The notes below the pieces were generated by a model that was given only the letters and a program-made list of their open reading frames with translations, did no database searches and was not told the DNA's origin. From Takakia lepidozioides (taxonomy: Eukaryota; Streptophyta; Takakiopsida; Takakiales; Takakiaceae): DNA of 64,000 nt. This document shows, piece after piece, positions 57,137 through 64,000 of the stretch; position 1 is the stretch's first letter, and each line of letters begins with the position of its first letter. The stretch is taken from contig CM060733.1 of NCBI GenBank assembly GCA_030704615.1, positions 63,240,001 to 63,304,000 on the forward strand. The letters are read 5' to 3'. The translations under genes were made by a program, and so were the position numbers.

Positions 57137-60100
57137 TTCCCTGATAACTTTTCCTACAGTCAGCATATTTGCCAAAGCAATAGCCGTCTTGGCCCATGTA
57201 TGCGGTGAGCTCGATTTCGTCTTCATTTCGCTCCTGTCTGTGCTCATTGGGAGCAATGGAGACACGGTTGTTGGCCACCACAGTGCCCGACCACCATTCC
57301 TGGAACTTATCCGTTTTCACAAGTTCAGCAATAGCCTTTTCGGTAACGTTGGTGGCCTTGTATTCATCTCGGGTCAAAGGCTTTCCGCCTGAAGTCTTAT
57401 GATATGTGGAGTAGAACTCATTGCGCAGGAGGGCCGCTGACTTTTGCACTGGAAAAACAAAACAAAAGGGATCTTACTAAGTCAGGTTCCATGTGGGTTC
57501 TGTATTAAGATAGAGAATGAGTCATTAACAATCAGGTCAATCTTGGATATTTCAGGAAGTTCATAATCAAATGCTAAGTGCCAACATCCATACTCTGCTA
57601 CCACTCCTTACCTGTCCACCAGTATTACTCTGACAAGTATAACAGGGCATGAGCTCATCCATCTATATTTTGTTTGGCGAAGGCTTCTTGCTTTCACATC
57701 AAGAATCAGGGGGCATTGTGAAGTGAATTGTGAGACAAATAATGTCTACAAAAGAGGTGGAATGGTACCTCTGCACCTGGGTTCACTACTGCAACATGCC
57801 ATATCAGGAAAAATATGGTCTGGCAGAGATAAGCTCTCTTCAAACAAACCTCCACGATCCCAATCATCTGAGCTCAATGACTGCAAATCAATGTTCCTTT
57901 CATTGTGCTCAGGGACCATTTCATTCTGTCCAAGTACCATTTCACCGTTCTCACGGAGCACCTCACAATGCTCAGGGAGCATCTCACAGTGCTCAGAGAG
58001 ATCTGAACAAATTACACAGGGCTCAGAATTCAGGGGAATCGCCATCTACAAATGAGCTTGTCTTTTGCTTAGTTCAACAGAAGGATAAAACCAAACACAC
58101 TTCAAGATGGGATAGCATCAGTTAATGATGGGCCATTGTACCATCAGGGAGAGAGACAGATGTAGACATCAATTGGTGTATACATGGACTACCCTGCAGG
58201 TACAACAAGAATGAAGACACAGGTGAGGCTCTGAATATGACATAGTCATAGTTACCTAAATGAGGCCTTTGAGATAGTGCGCTGACTTGCTCCCACATGA
58301 CGAGCGCCTCCTTTCCAGGTACATTTTGAAGTGTGTCCATCTGGGTCTGATTCATATACGGCTTCTTGCCCCCTCTCACTGGGGAATGGAGTGATGCAGG
58401 TCTTATGTCCAGAGACCTACCACAACCACCCATACAGATGTGAGAGCTGAGTTGAAACAAGTTTGCAAATATGTAACATGTAGAGTTCATATCAAAGGCT
58501 TGCACTTCTAGATTCTCCTGCTTACTGTTTGCAATTTGAGACTCTGTAGATACTAACTAACATTCCAAACATGCTTAAAGAGATAACTACCCATTACACA
58601 GATGCTCTAGTGTTACAGCCATTGGCTGTAAGGGATCTCCAGGTTGGGTGATGGACTTGAGTATGTAGCTGGCATAAACATCCCCGGAAAAAGATTGCGC
58701 TTTGCTCTAGCTGCTCTCAAACAAGACTGACAAAAAGGACTCAAGAACAAGTTTTACCCCGGAGACGACAAACTAGATGACACAGACGCTAACACTTCTG
58801 AATCAAGTCAGAGGCTCCCAAACCAACAAATTTAGCACAAGATCGCATAGCACTCCTGTTCCCACACAGACAGCCAGAATCCAATGCAACTGTCTAGTTA
58901 TTCATTCAGGAGCCAACTGGATCTGGGAACGTCAAGGGCTGTCAGTTGATCAATTCATGAAGTAAATAACGACAGAGAGAAGGCATGACTTACTCAGACC
59001 AACGGCATTGGAAGTATTCTGAAAAATCAATAGTCTCAGAGTGCAATTGCCCAACCAACCATGCTATATTTGAGCCAAGCGCCAACACCAGAACTGCAAA
59101 CACTGGATCATGTGAAGTCTGTTCATGCAAACAAGCACACCTTTAGAGATTCCCTTGGAAAGCTTAGGTGTAGGAGAGAAAAGAACCAGGAGCAGATGGT
59201 AGAGAGGGCCAATGATCCTGCAGGATACAGCCCAGTTGGGACAACAATCTAAGGATGGATTCCATAGTTCTCGGACAGTCAACACTCATGGAGTTATACC
59301 TGACTGGTCTCAACCCTACACTGTTGGAAATGACCGGTCTTAATTGCTGAATGGGACTAGGAACCAATAATGCTCGTAAATCAATGTTGAGCATATGTAG
59401 AGAAGACAGCAGAGTGAGAGAGGAAAAGAAGTAGACAGACAGCAAGACATGAAGTGCAAACCTGAAGGAGCATAACACCACCAATAACACGTATGGCCCA
59501 CTTCACAAACACAGCAGTTCCAGCATCCACAACCCCATCTTCTGAAAGGACTAGCTTTCGCACGCCCCAGTAGCCCAGCCAAGCTCCCAACAGACCAATG
59601 GCAACCAAAACAAGTATGGCCACCTGTTGATGATCACCAGTTCAAACAGACACAAAAGCTCATTTTAGATGCAGACTAAAAAAATGGATACCCACATAGA
59701 CAGAAGATGACAAGAGATCAAAACTTGCGTGCTTACCGGGTTGAACAGTTCATCAGCCACCCCAAGCTCAAGCAGAACAGTGGATAGAAAGCCACTGAAG
59801 TAGTGCAGCACCACTGTCCCCAGACCCACCTGCCACAATAGCCCCACAACCAACAGCTGTGAGGCCTAGGTGACCATTCGCTAATATTCCTTCATGATGA
59901 CCTCGCAATAAAGGAACTTTCCAAGACAAACTACACTGTTGTCCATTAAACAAGTTCAGGGCATACACAATTGATCACAACAAGAACAAGGGAAGATCAA
60001 TCCTGCAGAACACCCAGCGAGCTAGATGATGAAGAGTGTTCTCACCATAGAGCCATAAAGGATAATGTACAATGAGCTCTTGCGCCCGGTCGGCAGCAGC

Positions 60101-61632
60101 TTCATACCCTGTAAACCTTCCAAGAGGCTCACCCATCAACATAGTAATAAGCCAACAAGTGAGTGCACTACCTTCACTCACTCATTGAACTACAAACAAA
60201 TTTAGCATATGGCAGACGGCCACAGGATTTATAGATCTAAATTCCTATAAAGACATGAATATATGGCCACAGGACTGAAAGATTTGCAATCCCACAAAAA
60301 GAGATGAATTTTCTGATAACTTGCTGATAATTTCCACCAGTACGTATGAGGTGGGACGGACCTGATAGAGGAGGATGAGAAGAACCAAGAAGATCCCCAG
60401 AGTCATGGCACTGCTGTAATAGAATGGCACCCAACCACTCACTATGGGAGCAATCACCAACAATGCCATCCCCAATGCCAGAAACACCAATCGATATGCC
60501 CGTCTCTCTGCGCCAAACAGAACCAAATGAAATCAATAAGAATCACCTTGACCTTCAGAGAAAAATACGTTACCCAGGAAGAGGGCAAGTAGGAAACTCA
60601 GCAAAAGAGAGAGAGGGGACAGAACAAACATTCGAGTGGAAGAGAAATGAGCAAAAACAGACAAGATGATGAGTACCTTCATGAATAGAGACATTAAGCG
60701 ATACATCTGTATGTGACTCTGTAGTTCGAATGTCGAGATACTGGGTTTGGAAAGGCGACATTGTTCCAGTCCACGAACCCTTGTCCAGGACACGCCAGCT
60801 ATCTTTCAGACACTGGCCCAAACCAAGTGACGAATTCCTGGAAAGCACAAGCAGACATATACAACAAGTGATAAAGGGAACATCAGCTCAGAGAGATACA
60901 GCTGCCAAGATTACTTTTTAAGAACAGGACACCAATTGTTTGTCCTCTGCTACCAGCAAAGTACTCCCAACATCTTCTCCACCCAACAAGGTGCAAAACA
61001 CTATTTGCACCAGGACTGTCAAGACTCTCTTCCTCTGATCATGGAGCTGAGATGGTGGCGGCAGAGAAAGGGTTTAGGATAAGATTTGTAATCAATTTGC
61101 CACCGAATCCAGTAGAGTCTGTTAAGACACCTGGCTTCATTACTGCAAGATGTCATCACACCAAAAACTGGAAAGCCCCAGGGAGTACTGCAGAATCCAC
61201 ATATATCCTCATAGCCCGGGACTTGTACGTCAGCTTGTTTGCAGCTACAAGGCACAACCAAGCTCAATATATTCCAAAGAGGTCTCAACTTATACTGTGT
61301 GCTAATATGGGGAAAGGACCGATTTATTGAAAGCTTTCATAAGCCAAGAGATCAAATTTCTTGATTGAGCTGAAAAGCAATGAACAAAAAAACTCACCAG
61401 TGAAAGCACACCTCCACTTTTGGGAGAGAAAGCTTGAAGGAAGGGGTGGCTGAAGCATCAACCTTCACGCGTGTGGTATGGGTGAATTTTTGAAGATTCT
61501 TGAGTCGGGAGAGGCCTGGAATTCGAACACGGGTGCATGCCACAAGATCGCCAGGTTTTACCCCGGGTGAACTTTCCACAAATCCGTCAACAGAGATGGG
61601 TTGCACTGTGATTGGAGCACCCACTTCCACGT
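57137..61632 (-). CDS. NEMP/TMEM194-family (PNET2-like) nuclear envelope membrane protein, partial model
   Basis: Family members are inner-nuclear-membrane proteins; plant PNET2 proteins are linked to chromatin organisation at the nuclear periphery. Exons on the minus strand with GT-AG borders are 61632-61398 (lumenal beta-rich part, ending KVEVCFHW), 60837-60677 (NSSLGLGQCLKDSWRVLDKG, MSPFQTQYLDIR), 60507-60362 (TM pair, YRLVFLALGMALLVIAPIVS and FYYSSAMTLGIFLVLLILLYQ), 60108-60046 (GMKLLPTGRKSSLYI), 59829-59737, 59623-59462 (VAILVLVAIGLLGAWLGYWG, VRKLVLSEDG), about 58420-58258 (KKPYMNQTQMDTLQ) and 57448-57137 (EFYSTYHKTSGGKPLTRDEY). The junction HE|ERRAYR splits a codon cleanly. The signal-peptide exon, one expected TM exon near 58.5-59.4 kb and the last exon are not located. 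The exon frames are intact. Confidence 0.82.
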
Positions 61633-61639
61633 CTGCCAA

Positions 61640-64000
61640 GACAGAAAGAAAAAACCTGAAATTGGAGTTTGAACCAGCATAAGATGCCACAAAGTTTACC
61701 CATTCTTGTCTGTCTGAAGCCAGACAGCACAAGCATCAGAGAAAGGGGAGATCCCTGTTACTTCTCTTCCTCAATATCGGCAACCCTATTTACATTTGGC
61801 TGAATAAATTCATTTGTTGGTGCACACCCGTGCAGAAATCCCCTGATGCATCCAATTTGTATTTACAAATTCACGCTGAAAGGGACCACCAGGATAACAT
61901 ATTGGAAAATATAAAATGGCGTATAAGAAAGTGCTCTAATTGCAATAACAGGTTACAAAGCAAATGCCTAACTAAAAGAACCCTAAAATCTGTTCCCGTA
62001 GCTGTGTAAGATAGACTCCTACAGGGAAATCAGAGGGAGGAGAGAGTACAAATTAAGTCCAATCCGGCCCACAGTTCATCTAGGATTCCTCATCGTTCGT
62101 TAGTCTAGATATCTTAGAGATGTCATTGTGTTGAAGGATTCATACACATGTACAAAAATATTGTTCAACACTGAACCCTTCCTCCCACCCCGATGCTTTT
62201 CTTGGGGCCACCAACATTATCTCTAGATGTTAAAAAACACATACAATAGTTTTTCAATTGCAAGATCAAATTTTGACGTTTCGAGCTGCGAACACTAGTT
62301 CGCCAATTTTGTAATAAATGATTGGATGGTGTCGCGAAGTCGACTCTGCCAATTCCCTGAGACTCCTAGCCCAGAATGAAGGTGGAGAGGTTTAATGCAG
62401 AATTGCAGGATGTGCATGGCTACATTGACTATGGTAAATGCGTCGACATGATCCAGTGCGATCATTGAAAAGGCCGATTTGACTTCTAAGACAAGAACTA
62501 GAAAAATGAAACAATCCAAAACCCTTTGGCAAACCAAGGTTGAAAGCCTTCACCCCTCGCTCAAGTCTCTCCCCCCTCAAATTTCCCAAATGCTTCTTCA
62601 TCTTGACTGCAATTGCGCTTCATCGTGAGAAGGAGACATAATCATAGAAAGAGGAGTATCGTACACGTCCTCAAACCCTAACAAAACCCATCAAGATGCC
62701 GTCCAAGAGAAGGCAGCAGTACCTTGCAAACCATTGGGCGTGCCTCCATGCAAACACAACGCGGGGCAGGCCACACAAACCAGAAGAACCAGAGACAGAA
62801 AGAACAAGGTGTAGGGCGCGGGCATGGCCCTCATGGTATCATGGAGATGACGATGGGTGAAGGGATCCAACTAAAAACCAAAACCTGCTTTCTCTCAAAA
62901 AGATAACTACAGAAACTACGAGGATCCCAAACGCAACTATACAAGAAATAGCAGAATCTTCGGAAATATGACCAAACCAACCACAGCAGAATGGGTTGCG
63001 GCGATCCCAACGACACTACAAAACCTGGTCTTTTCTTCAAACAGATAACTACGAGGACCACGATTTTCACAAATGGAACTACCGACGGGGAAGGATATTA
63101 GAAGGAGTGGCAAGGAAAGCACTGCGGGATTGTGTATCGCGCGACATTCTGGGAGGCTCGCTCGTCTCTCTCTATTCCTCGAATAAGAGCGCGCCTTCTC
63201 CAACTCAAAAAAGCTCTTAGAGTGACCGGCTGATACCGGTCACAGGTCACTATATCATGGATGTCATATCGAATGTACAGTATATCTTACGATTTGGTAT
63301 GTAATGCATATCATACATCACATATCTCGTACGATCTATGATGCATGCATATTATGTCAAATTTGAACATTTCATTTTTTTCTGATATTTTATTCTGTGA
63401 GGGGAAAAAAAATAAACCCCTGTGGGGCCATAAGGCAAACACGGAGAGAAAACCATCCAAGAGGATGAGGCGGAATGCTACGACTATGAACAACAGCTAG
63501 GAGAGGGCCATGAGCGAATCTAGAGCTCACGAGATGCGAGCTCCAAAATGAGGGCAAGGGTATGCCGACTAGCCCTTACAGTTTCCTACCACTGCGATCA
63601 ATGAGAAGAGCATCCTATAAGTGAACGAGCAGTTAGAACATGGAAGCCAGGATCAGCCTGAGAGAAGAAAGCAATGGAAAGAACAGTTTTGAGCAATCCA
63701 CTTCAAACAAGGATTGGAGCCTGAGAGAGAGAAAAATAAAGAGAACACTAGAGTGAAGCGAACTTGGAGACAGAGAAAAGGGAGAATGGAACAGCAGCTG
63801 GCGTTGGAAATCACTACTTGCCGAAGCTAAGCCGAGTCGAGTTTCTGCCATCGATGTGTTTCCAATTAATTTCCCTGTCGAACTCCAGTGAGTCATGGTA
63901 GTGCAGTGATTGCCCCTTGCCAGGAGTCTGGTGGGCTTCTGGCCCAGAGACAAATTGCCGACGAAGAGCAGCTGCATATGATGTTGTCTTTCCCCCAAGA
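61640..64000. other. Upstream region of the NEMP-like gene
   Basis: The missing 5' exon with the signal peptide should lie here or beyond. A minus-strand open frame at 63998-63633 has an internal Met followed by a hydrophobic Ser/Leu-rich run (LHSSVLFIFLSL) and is a weak candidate. Positions 62880-63060 contain a partial duplication (AGATAACTAC-AGAAACTACGAGGA against AGATAACTACGAGGACCACGA). Nothing else is supported. Confidence 0.35.

Noticed and set aside
57746-58045. Open frame with repeated EHCE(M/V)LPEH-type peptide as an exon of the NEMP gene
   Set aside because: The peptide comes from a short DNA repeat (GCTCAGGGAGCATCTCACA-like). It does not fit the family between the KKPYMNQTQ and EFYSTYHKT exons, and no matching splice sites were found.
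62295-62601. Minus-strand frames resembling a retroelement gag remnant
   Set aside because: No zinc knuckle, protease or polymerase motif is visible nearby, and no long terminal repeats were seen.

Overview
The window looks like nuclear DNA of a seedless land plant (moss, liverwort or lycophyte level; I cannot name a species). The reasons are multi-exon genes with GT-AG introns, a decayed tandem PPR gene, a plant-type GT34 glycosyltransferase, a plant NEMP/PNET2-type nuclear-envelope protein, and about 45 kb of nested DNA transposons. Only two genes look like intact host genes: the GT34 enzyme (37.1-40.1 kb, +) and the NEMP-like protein (57.1-61.6 kb, -).

Layout: 0-1.5 kb PPR pseudogene and a PPR-derived repeat; 2.2-15.7 kb mobile element 1, bounded by ACATACC duplications and imperfect inverted ends; 15.8-16.5 kb a small hypothetical gene; 16.5-27.6 kb mobile element 2, bounded by a perfect 11-bp direct repeat; 27.7-34.46 kb a decayed CACTA (En/Spm) element; 34.9-35.7 kb a broken coiled-coil gene; 37.1-40.1 kb GT34; 42.6-49.6 kb and 50.2-52.2 kb two further copies of the elements' accessory gene without a transposase; 53.5-55.0 kb a second CACTA fragment; 57.1-61.6 kb the NEMP gene; then non-coding DNA to the end.

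The most interesting content is the pair of elements plus the two extra gene copies. Elements 1 and 2 each carry two divergent genes. One is a MULE-like transposase with an N-terminal zinc-finger-like region, a DDE-like core and a C-terminal SWIM zinc finger. The other is a large multi-exon gene whose product joins a ParB/sulfiredoxin-like domain (WDGNHR motif), a helical middle, a Lys-rich linker and a circularly permuted amino-methyltransferase-like domain (motif IV read as D-I/F-P-D/N-G, motif I near the C-terminus). That order recalls bacterial and phage ParB-DNA methylase fusions.

Each of the three longer copies also carries its own family of about 20-bp palindromes: GAATTTCGGCGCCGAAATTC in element 1, GAATGTCGTTGACGACATTC in element 2, and TGCTTGCGTCAACGCAAGCA in the third copy. 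They lie in introns and intergenic DNA, and in the same orthologous intron in all three. My inference is a sequence-specific self-recognition system: a ParB/methylase-like protein that recognises its own element's palindromes, comparable in logic to parS sites or to the VANC anti-silencing system of Arabidopsis VANDAL elements. All copies here carry frameshifts or stops, so the active form must be sought elsewhere in the genome.
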